A stretch of 64,000 nt of DNA from Pseudomonadota bacterium (GCA_026388315.1 JAPLKA010000110.1:86545-150544); one strand, 5' to 3'. Shown: positions 28,308 through 37,873, counted from the first letter of the stretch. Numbers and translations: made by a program. The notes: generated by a model from the letters alone, not told the origin.

Positions 28308-29465
28308 CTAAAGCGCCCGAAGCGCCTCATTAGGGTCAAGACGAGCCGCCATGAGCGCCGGATAAGTGCTTGACGTAAGTCCAACAAAAATTGCCAGCAT
28401 AAATGCCCCTACAGCGAGGACAGGGCTAAACGGGACTACAGCGCCATGACCTTCAGTGAAAAACGGAATCAGCATCTTTGTTGCGAAAAAACCGGCAAAA
28501 TACCCGAGGATACCTGCCGCCCCGGAGATGATGGCAGCCTCAAGGAGAATGATCCGTATGATATGGCTCCTCCGGAAACCCATGGCCCGGAATATGCCGA
28601 TTTCGACTGTACGCTCCCTTACGCTCCCCATCATTGTTACGAGTACCATGAGGCTCCCCACAAGCAAGACCAGGGCTGAAACCCCATAGGAAAATTTCTC
28701 GAACTGATTGAGTGTTTCCATGCGGCCCTTCACTACCTGTTGAATGGCCATGACATTAGCGCCCGGGAGAACGTCGGAAATCTGCTGTACCATTTCGGGG
28801 ATAGGGCAGCCCGTGCAGAGGGCAGCAACTTCGGCCATGGAGATACGTCCTTTTTTGCCAAGGAGCTCCTGGGCCATGGGTAAAGGCGTGAAGATGAGGC
28901 CGTCATCCTGTGATCCCGTTGTTTCAATCACACCTGTTACCTGAATTGTCTTGTTGCTCATCTTGAATGTGTCACCCGTTGTAAGCCCTGATACACGGGC
29001 TGCCTCTGCGCCTAAAACCGCTCCATCTTCGTCAGGTGTTTTGCCTTTAACGTTCCACCATGGTCTCAGCATCTGAAAGGCCTGAAAATCGACACCTGCC
29101 ATAAGTATACGCTGACCGTTGATTGTAACGGGGCCAAGGATCATCGGTCCGACGGCGGCAACGTTCCCGGCGTTTTTTATATTTTTGATATTATCCAGTT
29201 CTTCTTCCCTGATCTCCTGCATCTCAAAGGAGACCCCACCGAGCGAGAGCCCCCCATAGGTGAGCGAGAGGTTTTCAGTCTTGGGAACAATGAGGATATT
29301 GGCTCCATACATCTCCAGCTTGTGGTTGATATTCTGTTTCATTGCCTCCACAAGGCTGAGCAGAACAACTACCGTGCAAACCCCGGTAAAGATCCCTGCC
29401 AGGACAAAAAGGGCTTTAGTTTTCCTCCGTCTCAGGTTGCTCACAGCGATATCTTTGAGTGTCAT
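28308..29465 (-). CDS. FtsX/MacB-like ABC permease
   Basis: 385 residues: N-terminal helix (about 17-40), a large periplasmic MacB-PCD domain with a Cys pair (ALCTGC), and three C-terminal helices (about 260-380) ending in ARLDPNEALRAL. Followed by its ATPase; preceded with a 4-base overlap by the DUF2318 protein. The combination DUF2318 + FtsX permease + LolD ATPase is known from iron-related operons, so iron or copper handling is plausible. Confidence 0.88.
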   Translation of the reverse strand: MTLKDIAVSNLRRRKTKALFVLAGIFTGVCTVVVLLSLVEAMKQNINHKLEMYGANILIVPKTENLSLTYGGLSLGGVSFEMQEIREEELDNIKNIKNAGNVAAVGPMILGPVTINGQRILMAGVDFQAFQMLRPWWNVKGKTPDEDGAVLGAEAARVSGLTTGDTFKMSNKTIQVTGVIETTGSQDDGLIFTPLPMAQELLGKKGRISMAEVAALCTGCPIPEMVQQISDVLPGANVMAIQQVVKGRMETLNQFEKFSYGVSALVLLVGSLMVLVTMMGSVRERTVEIGIFRAMGFRRSHIIRIILLEAAIISGAAGILGYFAGFFATKMLIPFFTEGHGAVVPFSPVLAVGAFMLAIFVGLTSSTYPALMAARLDPNEALRAL

Positions 29466-30040
29466 CCTCTACCCCCTTTTACAGGGAAAAACTGTTTCCC
29501 CCTGAGGATATCTTCCGGCTGTATCACAACATTATTGTTTTCAATCTTCCGGACAAGTGGCGCCGGGTTGCATCCGCCTGTCACTTCATTTACTTTCGTC
29601 GAGAGAAAACGTCTTCCGCAGTTTCGGCAGACCATGAAGTCGTCTTTCTGATAATATCCACGTCCTGATTGAAAACAGACATCACAGGCATCAAAAGCGG
29701 CCCGGATAACCCCATCAGAGCTTTTTATAATAAAATACCTGATTGTATAGCCGTCATTTGTTTTGTGTTGAAAATACCGGGCTTTGCCGTCAGAGAAAGA
29801 GCTTACAGGGTGGGTAATTTCGCTTGCCCATGCAACCGGCGTAATACTTATGCCCGCCTGGCCGCTATCATTGTTATCCTTGGATCCTGTTTTTATCTGG
29901 AACAGAAAAACGACTGCAGCGAACAACGCGATGCAAGTAGTAAGGATGATCCAACGGAATGGACTCTTCTTTTCTTTTCCATCTCCGGGCTTTCTTGTTT
30001 TGTCCTGATGGTCTCCACCGCAACAATTCATTTTAAACAT
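29462..30040 (-). CDS. DUF2318 membrane-anchored protein
   Basis: 192 residues: cytoplasmic Cys/Lys-rich start (CCGGDHQDK), one helix (about 29-50), and a periplasmic DUF2318 domain with two CxxC pairs (CDVC, CRNC) that probably bind a metal or heme-like site. The family is found with iron/copper permeases. No enzymatic motif is seen. Confidence 0.8.
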   Translation of the reverse strand: MFKMNCCGGDHQDKTRKPGDGKEKKSPFRWIILTTCIALFAAVVFLFQIKTGSKDNNDSGQAGISITPVAWASEITHPVSSFSDGKARYFQHKTNDGYTIRYFIIKSSDGVIRAAFDACDVCFQSGRGYYQKDDFMVCRNCGRRFLSTKVNEVTGGCNPAPLVRKIENNNVVIQPEDILRGKQFFPVKGGRG

Positions 30041-30149
30041 TTAAAACCTCCTCTACTGTATAGATTTTACACCATTAATAATGTAATGGAGTTTTTGAGG
30101 AGCCGGAATCCTGAAATAATCTGTTCAGGGTCGGCAGGTGGCTTTTGGG

Positions 30150-30536
30150 TTAACAGATGATGTTGAGGTTGGACAGGTAGATAAGAGTGGTCGGGCCTCT
30201 GGCAAGCAGCCAATAGAATACATGGCCCTTTATTTCAGGAGCATTGTGTGTAGTATCTGTATCTTCATAAGGTATTGGCGAATCCGTTGTACTTGTTGTT
30301 ATATTTCTGAATAAAAACAAGGGATCGCCGGGTACTCCCTGTTTCAACTCACATGTACAGGCCTTGGACTCTGCAGAACAGCAACCCGACTTGCCAGTCA
30401 TATTTTGGCTTTTGGACGACATCGGGCATGATGTTTCTGCGAACAAAGCAGTAGCAGCCATCGTTTGAGTCATAAATAGGCAGATAATGAAAATCGCACA
30501 GCACATGAAGCGGAATAGTTTTGATGAGGTCTTCAT
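30150..30536 (-). CDS. small secreted Cys-rich protein, unknown
   Basis: 128 residues with a signal peptide (1-27, TMAATALFAE) and a Cys cluster CPMSS...GCCSAESKACTCE, followed by a region ending YWLLARGP and a C-terminal Cys. I do not recognise a family. Its place at the head of the metal-export cluster and the thiol cluster suggest metal binding. The start has no strong RBS. Confidence 0.5.
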   Translation of the reverse strand: MKTSSKLFRFMCCAIFIICLFMTQTMAATALFAETSCPMSSKSQNMTGKSGCCSAESKACTCELKQGVPGDPLFLFRNITTSTTDSPIPYEDTDTTHNAPEIKGHVFYWLLARGPTTLIYLSNLNIIC

Positions 30537-30615
30537 ATCATAGTACCCATATAGGAATTGTATAGTTTAAATAGTACTTAATTTTTTGTCAATACTTTTT
30601 TATAAAAAGATTAAC

Positions 30616-30664
30616 TTGACATTTGCAAGAATAAAAGTATACCTTTCCCTACTAAATTAGTAGG
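30616..30664 (+). promoter_or_regulatory. promoter and dyad operator of the rrf2 gene
   Basis: -35 TTGACA (30616-30621), 16-base spacer, -10 TATACC (30638-30643), then a perfect dyad CCTACTAA-A-TTAGTAGG (30648-30664) around the expected transcription start. Rrf2 proteins bind such dyads, so autoregulation is likely. The region also separates the divergent metal-export cluster. Confidence 0.7.
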
Positions 30665-30672
30665 AGATAAAA

Positions 30673-31119
30673 ATGAAGATATCCACAAAAGGCAGGTACG
30701 GGTTACGGGCTATGATCGACCTTGCAGAATCCTCGAAAAACGGTGCGCCTGTTTACTTATCGGATATCGCAAAGAGACAGGGCGTTTCGGAAAAATACCT
30801 GGAACACATTTTTGCGACCCTCCACAAGGCAGGCCTCGTGAAGGCACAACGGGGCAGAAATGGAGGATATGTCATCAACAGGGACCCGGATGGCATAACT
30901 TTGAACGAGATCATCACGGCACTGGAAGGGCCATGCAGCCTCGTTGACTGTGTTGATGATGTCAAAGCCTGCCCGAAGGTCGAAACCTGTGTTACACGGG
31001 ACATCTGGATGATACTGGGCAATAAGATTGAAGAGGTCCTGAACGGGTACACCCTCTCGTCTCTTGTGCGGATGCAGAGTGAAAAAAGCCGGATAAATAC
31101 CCCCATGTACTATATCTGA
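30673..31119 (+). CDS. Rrf2-family regulator (IscR/CymR-like)
   Basis: 148 residues. Winged helix STKGRYGLRAMIDLAESS... with VSEKYLEHIFATLHKAGLV. Three cysteines in CSLVDCVDDVKACPKVETC match the Fe-S ligand region of IscR-type proteins (with one more Cys than usual), so it may sense Fe-S status or redox. Downstream lies the sulfur-relay selenoprotein gene. Confidence 0.9.
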   Translation: MKISTKGRYGLRAMIDLAESSKNGAPVYLSDIAKRQGVSEKYLEHIFATLHKAGLVKAQRGRNGGYVINRDPDGITLNEIITALEGPCSLVDCVDDVKACPKVETCVTRDIWMILGNKIEEVLNGYTLSSLVRMQSEKSRINTPMYYI

Positions 31120-31192
31120 GAGCTCCAGGGCTGGCTCTATCGCCAGGCATTTCAGCCGCCATTCATTAAAAAATGATAAGGAGATAAAGACT

Positions 31193-31330
31193 GTGTCAGC
31201 AGGGAAGAAATTTATTAACATTGAAATCAAGAAGGCATTTTCCCTTAATAAGGGCAAGAAGATAAATATTTTTTCGAGCATTTTTGCGCAGGTGGGAATA
31301 TTTCATTTGAATGGAAACAGTAAAGGATAA
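31193..31330 (+). CDS. possible 45-residue peptide
   Basis: GTG start 9 bases after aaggag, 45 codons, ending 2 bases before the next ATG. Basic (many Lys) and without recognisable family. It may be a small protein or an open leader that couples translation. Confidence 0.3.
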   Translation: MSAGKKFINIEIKKAFSLNKGKKINIFSSIFAQVGIFHLNGNSKG

Positions 31331-31332
31331 AT

Positions 31333-32448
31333 ATGGACATGCATGATATAACAGCGCAGATAACTGTTGAAGAGGCAAAATGGCTTATAGATACCAACGA
31401 CAAGACGCTTTTGGTGGATGTTCGCGAAGACAGGGAAATGGCCGTTGGATATATCAGGGATACCCGTTTTATCCTCGTCCACCTTCTCGGTGATGAGATC
31501 GAAAGGTTGTCTGTAGAAAAAGACTCTCCTGTAATCATTTATTGCAGTTCGGGTGGCAATTCTGCCCTCGCCGCTTTAATATTGAGGGATATTGGGTACA
31601 AGAATGCCTATTCTCTTGAAGGTGGTTTCAATGCCTGGATGGAGGCCGGATATGAAGTTGTTTCTCAAGGCCACTTGACCACTGATCAGCTTAGGCGCTA
31701 CAGCAGGCATCTTCTCCTTAATGAGATCGGAGAAGAGGGTCAAGCAAGACTGCTCTTGTCTAAGGTCCTCATTGTAGGGGCGGGCGGGCTTGGGTCACCT
31801 GCGGGGCTATATCTTGCAGCCTGCGGGGTGGGCACGCTGGGCATTGCTGATTTTGACAGGGTGGCTACGTCTAACCTGAACCGTCAGATATTTCACGGCA
31901 CTCCGGATGTCAGGCGGTACAAGATAGATTCCGCCAAGGATGCAATAGAGAGGATTAACCCGGATGTCAGGGTTAATCTATACCGAGAACGTGTAACAGC
32001 CAGCAACGTAATGGGTATTATTGATGAATTTGATATTGTCATCGATGCCGCCGATAACGTAGAGACAAAGTTTCTCCTCAACGATGCCTGCTTTTTTGCT
32101 GGGAAACCGTACATCTACGGTGGAGCAGTACAGTTTGACGGACAGATGGGGGTATTTCATCCGAAGAAAGAAGGCCCCTGCCTGCGGTGTATGTTTCCTA
32201 AGCCTCCGCCGCAAGAACAGGTGCCAACTTGAAGTCAGGCAGGTGTCCTGGGGGTCGTCCCGGGGTTGATTGGTGTTTTGCAGGCTACAGAAACGCTGAA
32301 ACTCCTTATTGGAATCGGCAGATCCCCTGTGGGGAGATATTTTATCTATAATGCATTTAAAGGGCAGTCCCATCAAATTGCGGTGGACAAGAATCCTGAC
32401 TGCCCCCTGTGTAGTGAAAGACCAAGTATAGTAAGGTTGTGTGAATAA
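31333..32448 (+). CDS. rhodanese-MoeB/ThiF (E1-like) fusion selenoprotein
   Basis: 371 residues with Sec300 encoded by UGA 32230-32232. Residues 1-112: rhodanese domain with active-site Cys71 (CSSGGNS). Residues 115-371: adenylating E1-like domain with GAGGLGSP (149-156), zinc pairs C283/C286 (CLRC) and C357/C360 (CPLC). UGA replaces the conserved E1 cysteine: VPT-U-SQAGVLGVVPGLIG, where MoeB/ThiF/MOCS3 have a Cys before ..AGVLG. The frame after the UGA is fully family-like, and a 7-bp GGTC hairpin follows. It likely activates a ThiS/MoaD-like carrier, perhaps ThiS at 10221 since no thiF is present. Sec in MoeB-like proteins has been reported from marine metagenomes, as I recall. Confidence 0.9.
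32233..32265 (+). promoter_or_regulatory. putative SECIS of the MoeB-like selenoprotein
   Basis: TCCTGGG (32246-32252) pairs with CCCGGGG (32259-32265, two G-U pairs) around the loop GGTCGT (32253-32258). The loop begins 21 nt after the UGA. Confidence 0.8.
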
Positions 32449-32528
32449 ACATAGCATGGTCGATTTCTGCAATTCCTGAATTACAGGCTCTGAACACTGA
32501 GCTTTATTCTTTTTAAGGAGGATTTGAA

Positions 32529-32978
32529 GTGGCAAATATTTCGTGCAGTTTACACCAGTGTCCGTTTACCCGCAAGGCATGCACAGATTGTTCTGTTTAC
32601 CGGGGAAGACATCATTTTATCGCCTCTTTTAGACAGGGCGACGGGCATAACAACGGACAAAAAGAACAACTGGCTGCGTATTTCCAGGCAGTGGAGAAAC
32701 AACTGAACCCATGGGACGATAGTGAAAGTATTACAAAAGATGCGCCTACTATCAGGCTGGAGGTAGTTGATGCAGAAAGCAGTAAGGCCAGATATTGCGT
32801 GACCGATGAGGCTAAAACCTGGGATTGGGGTGATCCTGGAACGATGAGGATTATCGGCGACCGACAAGTGACAAGCTTTAAACACCTTATTGATATCCTT
32901 CGATACAAGGAGTCACAGGGAGATCAGGAAGTCAAGTTGTACGAATTTCCTCGTTTCATGTTCCTTGCCGGTGGGTAA
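32529..32978 (+). CDS. conserved-looking hypothetical protein
   Basis: 149 residues from GTG 32529 behind aaggagg. The N-terminus has a Cys group SCSLHQCPFTRKACTDC that could hold a metal; the rest is mixed alpha/beta with no motif I know. It lies 80 bases after the Sec MoeB-like gene and may share its transcript. Confidence 0.6.
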   Translation: MANISCSLHQCPFTRKACTDCSVYRGRHHFIASFRQGDGHNNGQKEQLAAYFQAVEKQLNPWDDSESITKDAPTIRLEVVDAESSKARYCVTDEAKTWDWGDPGTMRIIGDRQVTSFKHLIDILRYKESQGDQEVKLYEFPRFMFLAGG

Positions 32979-33212
32979 AAAAATACAGACTTTTGCATAG
33001 GGTTGATTGTGTGTGGACTCTTGATTTTCCTGCAAAAGGAGGATTTTTATTTAGGATTAATTGAGGGTAAATGCATTATTTGGGTTACCTTACATGTTCA
33101 AATAGCCAAAGAAGGAGGGATAAGTTTTTAGAAGATTGATGAAACAAAAACGTCCCTCAAAGAACTTGGTTTGGACGAAAAAGTGATAGCTGAATAGAGT
33201 GGGTGAGGGGTT

Positions 33213-35810
33213 CTAATCGTGGGATTCAGCCCAGCTTTTCCCCATCCCCAGAGAAACCTTCAGAGGCACAGACAGCATGATCACATTTTCCATCTCGGTT
33301 TTCACGATGTCTTTAGCGATTTCTGCCTCTTCATCTTTTACCTCGAGAACCAGCTCATCGTGAATTTGCATGATCAGCCTTGATGAAAGGCCTTTTTCCT
33401 TCATCTTTCTGTGGATATTTACCATGGCCATCTTGATAATATCCGCTGCAGTACCCTGAATAGGGGCGTTCATTGCCGCCCTTTCACCCAGTTGCCGGAT
33501 TGTGTTGTCATGATTGTTGATCTCCGGTATATGCCTGATCCTGCCGAAAATTGTTTTCACGTATCCTGTTGAGCGGGCGATCTCCAGGACGCTTTCCATG
33601 TAGGCTTTAACGCCTTTATGCTTTATGAAATACGTGTCAATGTAATATTGAGCCTCTCTAAAAGAAACGCCGAGCTCCTTTGCAAGGCCATAACCGCTCA
33701 TGCCGTATATGATGCCGAAATTTATTACCTTTGCGGTCCTCCGCATGTCCTGAGTTACATTGTTCGCGTCTACTCCGAATACCTCCCGGGCAACTATTGT
33801 GTGAATATCTTCGCCCTTCATGAAAGAATCCACCAGAAGGGCATCCCCTGAGATGTGCGCAAGGACGCGGAGCTCTATCTGTGAATAGTCTGAGGAGAGC
33901 AGAAGAAAGCCATCCGCAGGGACAAACGCCTCCCGTATCTTTTTTCCTTCTTCGCCACGAATGGGGATGTTCTGGAGATTAGGGTCGCTGCTGCTCAATC
34001 TCCCCGTGGCCACAACCATCTGGTTGAAGGATGCATGGATTCGCCCTGTATGGGGGTTGATGAGGTTTGGGAGCACATCGATATAGGTGCTTTTTAACTT
34101 GGTGAGCGTCCTGTAGGCAAGGATTTGCTGTGGAAGAGGATGGAATGCAGAGAGTGTTTCAAGCACTTCTGTATCTGTTGAGAAACCGGTCTTGGTTTTC
34201 TTGACTGTGGGGAGCTGCAATTTGTCGAAGAGGATATGTGACAATTGCTGAGGAGAATTAATGTTAAAGAGTTCTCCCGCCAAAGAATGGATTTCCTTTA
34301 TAATGGTATTGAGCCTCTTATCGAAGTCCCTTGAGAGGCCCATGAGGGCATGCCTGTCAACCTTTACACCGGTGTATTCGATATTTGCAAGGACCTCTAT
34401 GAGGGGCATTTCGATATTGAAAAAGAGGTCTGTGAGTCCGAGTTTCTTCATTTTTTCAATCAGGAAATCCTTCAATTCAAAGAGCGAGGATGTGCTTTCA
34501 ATGAGCTTATCCTTTAAATCAGAAGACGTTATCCCGACATCAAGAAATTCTTCCAATATTGCATTGATACTGTAATCCTTTCGCAGGGGATTGATAAGAT
34601 AGGTGGCGAGCATGGTGTCGAAGAACTGTGAGGAGTCGAGGGGTTGAACCCCTGAACCCTGCTGTTTTAAAAGAAGGATTAAAAGCGGTTTGAGGTTGTG
34701 GGTGATGAGTTCGCCGGTATGAGTCATAACATGAAAAAGATCGTTTTCGCTCTGAGAGAAGAACACGCCATTGCCGTCGAAGGCTGCAAAACCCTCTAAT
34801 TGCATCTCATAGGTGTTCTTCCCGAGAAACCTGGCAAATACTGCCACTTTTTCCATATTCAGACCGGAAAGTTCTACTTCGGGCCATCCTTTTATATTGG
34901 TTCTTGCGGTCTTTATTTCTCTGTAAAGGGCTGTAAATTCAAGGTCCATGAATATCTTACGGAGGGCCTCTGTATCGGGCTCTTTCTGCCTCAGGTTATC
35001 GATATGGATGTCTATCGGTACATCGAGTCTGATTGTGGCAAGTTCCCTACTCATAAGAACGAGGTCTTTGCCTTCTATAAGCTTATTTTTTACTGATGCC
35101 TTTTTAATCTCATCGATATGATTGTAAATCTCATCAATTGCCCCGAAGTTTACGACAAGCTCTCTGGCGGTTTTGTCACCGATACCCGGGGCGCCCGGGA
35201 TATTATCAGACGTATCACCGCATAAGGCTAAATAATCCGTTATAAGTGTTGGTTTTACGCCGAACTTTTCGGCTACTTCTTTTTCGCCTATTAGGAGGTT
35301 CTTCATTTTATCAAAGACGAAGACCCTGTTAGAGACGAGCTGGGTCATATCTTTGTCGCTTGTAACGATATATATGGTTGTATCTTCTTTTTTTAATTTT
35401 TCTGTTATAGTGCCAATAATGTCATCCGCCTCAAAGCCTTCTTTCTCAAGGATCGGAAGCCCCATCGCCTGAAGGACCATCTTTACATAAGGAATCTGGG
35501 CAGACAGGTTATCCGGCATTGGTTGCCTTTGGGCCTTATACTCCTTGCAAATCTCCTCCCGGAACGATGGTGCCTTTGAGTCAAAAACAATTATCAGGAT
35601 ATCGGGCTTTTCCTCGTTCAGGAGTTTTTTGATCATACTAAGGAATGCATACGTAGCGTTCGTTGGAATACCCCTGGAGTTTGAGAGGTAGGGTGTTGCA
35701 TAGAAAGCCCTGTATAGGTAAGAATGACCATCTACCAGAAAAACTCGTTCCGGAGCATGGAGCATGGAGCGTGGAGCATTGAGTTGAGAATCTTTTAATT
35801 CATCATTCAT
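33213..35810 (-). CDS. polA: DNA polymerase I
   Basis: 865 residues: 5'-3' exonuclease (about 20-310, FLVDGHSYLYRAFYA, KDMTQLV), a degenerate 3'-5' exonuclease region (about 320-480) and the polymerase (about 500-865) with motif A DYSQIELRVLAHISGD, motif B RRTAKVINFGIIYGMSG and motif C IHDELVLE. The first 20 residues (LNAPRSMLHAPER) are encoded by GGAGCAT heptamers (35753-35783), so the true start may be the Met before LHAPERVF. Confidence 0.96.
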   Translation of the reverse strand: MNDELKDSQLNAPRSMLHAPERVFLVDGHSYLYRAFYATPYLSNSRGIPTNATYAFLSMIKKLLNEEKPDILIIVFDSKAPSFREEICKEYKAQRQPMPDNLSAQIPYVKMVLQAMGLPILEKEGFEADDIIGTITEKLKKEDTTIYIVTSDKDMTQLVSNRVFVFDKMKNLLIGEKEVAEKFGVKPTLITDYLALCGDTSDNIPGAPGIGDKTARELVVNFGAIDEIYNHIDEIKKASVKNKLIEGKDLVLMSRELATIRLDVPIDIHIDNLRQKEPDTEALRKIFMDLEFTALYREIKTARTNIKGWPEVELSGLNMEKVAVFARFLGKNTYEMQLEGFAAFDGNGVFFSQSENDLFHVMTHTGELITHNLKPLLILLLKQQGSGVQPLDSSQFFDTMLATYLINPLRKDYSINAILEEFLDVGITSSDLKDKLIESTSSLFELKDFLIEKMKKLGLTDLFFNIEMPLIEVLANIEYTGVKVDRHALMGLSRDFDKRLNTIIKEIHSLAGELFNINSPQQLSHILFDKLQLPTVKKTKTGFSTDTEVLETLSAFHPLPQQILAYRTLTKLKSTYIDVLPNLINPHTGRIHASFNQMVVATGRLSSSDPNLQNIPIRGEEGKKIREAFVPADGFLLLSSDYSQIELRVLAHISGDALLVDSFMKGEDIHTIVAREVFGVDANNVTQDMRRTAKVINFGIIYGMSGYGLAKELGVSFREAQYYIDTYFIKHKGVKAYMESVLEIARSTGYVKTIFGRIRHIPEINNHDNTIRQLGERAAMNAPIQGTAADIIKMAMVNIHRKMKEKGLSSRLIMQIHDELVLEVKDEEAEIAKDIVKTEMENVIMLSVPLKVSLGMGKSWAESHD
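35753..35783 (-). repeat. heptamer array (GGAGCAT family) in the polA 5' end
   Basis: ggagcat/ggagcat/ggagcgt/ggagcat units (period 7), read in frame as part of the polymerase N-terminus. Confidence 0.75.
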
Positions 35811-35824
35811 AGTGTATAATCCTT

Positions 35825-36277
35825 TTACAACGGGAAATACGTTTTAATTTTAAAGACCTTCTTTTCAGGAAACCTGTAAATTATTAATGAATATTTTTCT
35901 TCAAGCCCGGCAAGATACCCCTGAATGTCTTCCATGCTTCTCGCTGTTATGGTGAACCAGAGGTTCAATTCGCCGTCCCTCTCGTAATTGTGGGTAACGC
36001 CGTTGTGCCTGTTCAGTTCATTAACAAAGGTCAGCATAATATCTTCGTCTACCTTTACGCCACAGAGAGTGCTGACATATCTGAGTTTTTTCCGTTCAAG
36101 GATCGGCCCTATCCGGCGGATATACCCATCGTTTTTCAACCGCCTTACCCTTTCAAGGACCTCTTTTTCCTCAAGCTGAAGCGCCTTTCCAATCTCTGCG
36201 AAAGGTCTCCTGGCAAGAGGAAACTCTTCCTGAATGGTGTTTAGTATCTTTTTGTCTATTTCGTCCACGATAACCAC
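35825..36277 (-). CDS. Lrp/AsnC-like siroheme decarboxylase subunit (AhbA/AhbB type)
   Basis: 150 residues. N-terminal HTH (DEIDKKILNTIQEEFPLARRP), C-terminal ligand domain with THNYERDGELNLWFT, the NLWFT signature of AhbA/AhbB and NirD/L/G/H. These remove acetate carboxyls from siroheme in the alternative heme route used by sulfate reducers. The partner subunit is not adjacent, so a plain Lrp regulator is not fully excluded. Confidence 0.75.
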   Translation of the reverse strand: MVIVDEIDKKILNTIQEEFPLARRPFAEIGKALQLEEKEVLERVRRLKNDGYIRRIGPILERKKLRYVSTLCGVKVDEDIMLTFVNELNRHNGVTHNYERDGELNLWFTITARSMEDIQGYLAGLEEKYSLIIYRFPEKKVFKIKTYFPL

Positions 36278-36436
36278 ATTATTATATCAGTAAAAAGTAA
36301 AAGGGGAAAGGTGAAAAAAGGAAGGCTGAAGGTAAGGAAGGCTGAAGACTGAAAGTAAAAGTGGAAGGAAAATAGACATAAAACTGCCGTTTAGTGCTAT
36401 AATGCGACTATATCAAAAGAACTAAGGAGGAAGTAA

Positions 36437-36874
36437 TTGAAAACACAAAGATGGTATGGGATAAAGAAAATGTTTTATGCTTTGTCTGTTTTTGCAATAA
36501 TATTTGCATTTGTTTCCTGTAGTCAGAACGTTGCTTACCTCGATAAATTTGGGGATGTGGATGTCTCAATGGGTAATTATGATGAGGCCATCAAAGACTA
36601 TACAAAGGCGATCAATTACAAACCGACTGACCCTGACGGGTATATCGGCAGGGCTTACGTGTATCAAAAGATGGGCAATCATGAACGTGCAATAGAAGAT
36701 TATTCAAAGGCCATCGCGCTTGTGCCTTATGACTCAAATCTTTATTTAGCAAGGGGCTCTGCTTATGAACTACTGGGCAACAACGATCAGTCTATCAGAG
36801 ACTACCAAAGGGCTGCAGCCCTTGGTAACGATAAAGCGCGGAGTTCCCTTATATCAAAAGGTATTGGATGGTAA
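36437..36874 (+). CDS. TPR lipoprotein
   Basis: 145 residues from TTG 36437 (aaggaggaag upstream). Lipoprotein-type signal with Cys near residue 28 (FAFVSCSQN), then three TPR units (GNYDEAIKDYTKAINYKP, GNHERAIEDYSKAIALVP, GNNDQSIRDYQRAAALG). A scaffold in the envelope; partner unknown. Confidence 0.8.
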   Translation: MKTQRWYGIKKMFYALSVFAIIFAFVSCSQNVAYLDKFGDVDVSMGNYDEAIKDYTKAINYKPTDPDGYIGRAYVYQKMGNHERAIEDYSKAIALVPYDSNLYLARGSAYELLGNNDQSIRDYQRAAALGNDKARSSLISKGIGW

Positions 36875-37752
36875 AAAACCATATTGACCTGCGGGGCTTT
36901 GGCATAATATTACTGCTAACGCTTCTCTGGGGTTTTAATTATCCTGCCATAAAAGTGTCAAATGTGGGATTTTCCCCGATATTTAATGCACTACTAAGAT
37001 CGGTTGTCGCATCCGTTCTCGGGGTTGCCTATTGTATAAGCATAAAACAACCCCTCTTTCACAGGGATATTCGCTTTTTCCACGGTATTGTTGTAGGAAT
37101 GCTCTTTGGTATAGAATTTGTCTGTATATACCTCGGGTTGCTCTATACCAATGCCTCCCGTGCCGCAATACTTGTCAATTTTTCACCCTTTGTTGTTGCA
37201 GTAGGTGCATATCTGTTCCTGAAAGAAAAACTGGGTATCACAAAAATATCGGGTTTGATTCTTGCTTTTTTTGGAGCTTACCTTGTTTTTGAGGGAAAAC
37301 CTTCAACATGGAACATGTCCATGCTCACAGGCGATATTCTTGAGATCGTGGCCGCTTTCCTCTGGGGTGCTACTACAATATATATCAAGAAGTACCTTGC
37401 AGAAACGGTCCATCCCATTAATACCTTCCTCTATCAGCTTGTATTTTCAATCCCCATTATATTTGTTTGTGCCTTGGTTATGGAGCCAAAATGGATACTT
37501 GATGTCAATGGTTCTGCCATTGCTGCACTTGCATACTCTTCCATTATTGTGGCCTTTGCCTCATACCTCGCATGGTTTAAGCTTATACACACCTATCCGG
37601 TATCCCAGCTTGCCGTCTTTACCTTCCTGACCCCTGTATTCGGTGTCGCCTTCGGAGCCATATTTTTGGGTGAACAGCTTACTAAAGGATTAATTTTTGG
37701 ACTTGTCTTTGTAAGCGCAGGGATATATCTGACAAATTATAAAAAGGTCTGA
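36868..37752 (+). CDS. EamA/DMT-family transporter
   Basis: 294 residues with ten predicted helices in two EamA repeats (TLLWGFNYPAIKVS; LTGDILEIVAAFLWGATTIY). Overlaps the TPR gene by 7 bases. Probably exports a small metabolite; the substrate cannot be told. Confidence 0.88.
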   Translation: MVKNHIDLRGFGIILLLTLLWGFNYPAIKVSNVGFSPIFNALLRSVVASVLGVAYCISIKQPLFHRDIRFFHGIVVGMLFGIEFVCIYLGLLYTNASRAAILVNFSPFVVAVGAYLFLKEKLGITKISGLILAFFGAYLVFEGKPSTWNMSMLTGDILEIVAAFLWGATTIYIKKYLAETVHPINTFLYQLVFSIPIIFVCALVMEPKWILDVNGSAIAALAYSSIIVAFASYLAWFKLIHTYPVSQLAVFTFLTPVFGVAFGAIFLGEQLTKGLIFGLVFVSAGIYLTNYKKV

Positions 37753-37873
37753 TACCAAGTCGCCTTCATTCACTCATCTTTGTTATCTCCTCCTCGCACT
37801 CCTCGACGTACGTCTGTGTACGCCTGCGTCGGTTCGTCGTCGCTGCCTCGATGCGCTTTTGAATGCAACTTGG
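37753..37873 (+). repeat. structured element bounded by inverted ATACCAAGT repeats
   Basis: gataccaagtcgccttcattc after the EamA stop is mirrored by gaatgcaacttggtatgac at 37861-37879 (about 14 of 16 bases pair). Between them is a GC-rich stretch with cgacgtacgtc, gtgtacgcctgcgtcgg and cgtcgtcg. It could be a long terminator-like hairpin or a dispersed non-coding element. Confidence 0.55.

Noticed and set aside
33105..33198. Possible small ThiS-like peptide (SLKELGLDEKVIAE) before the end of polA
   Set aside because: No start codon in that frame after the ggaggg; a stop precedes it. At best a relic.
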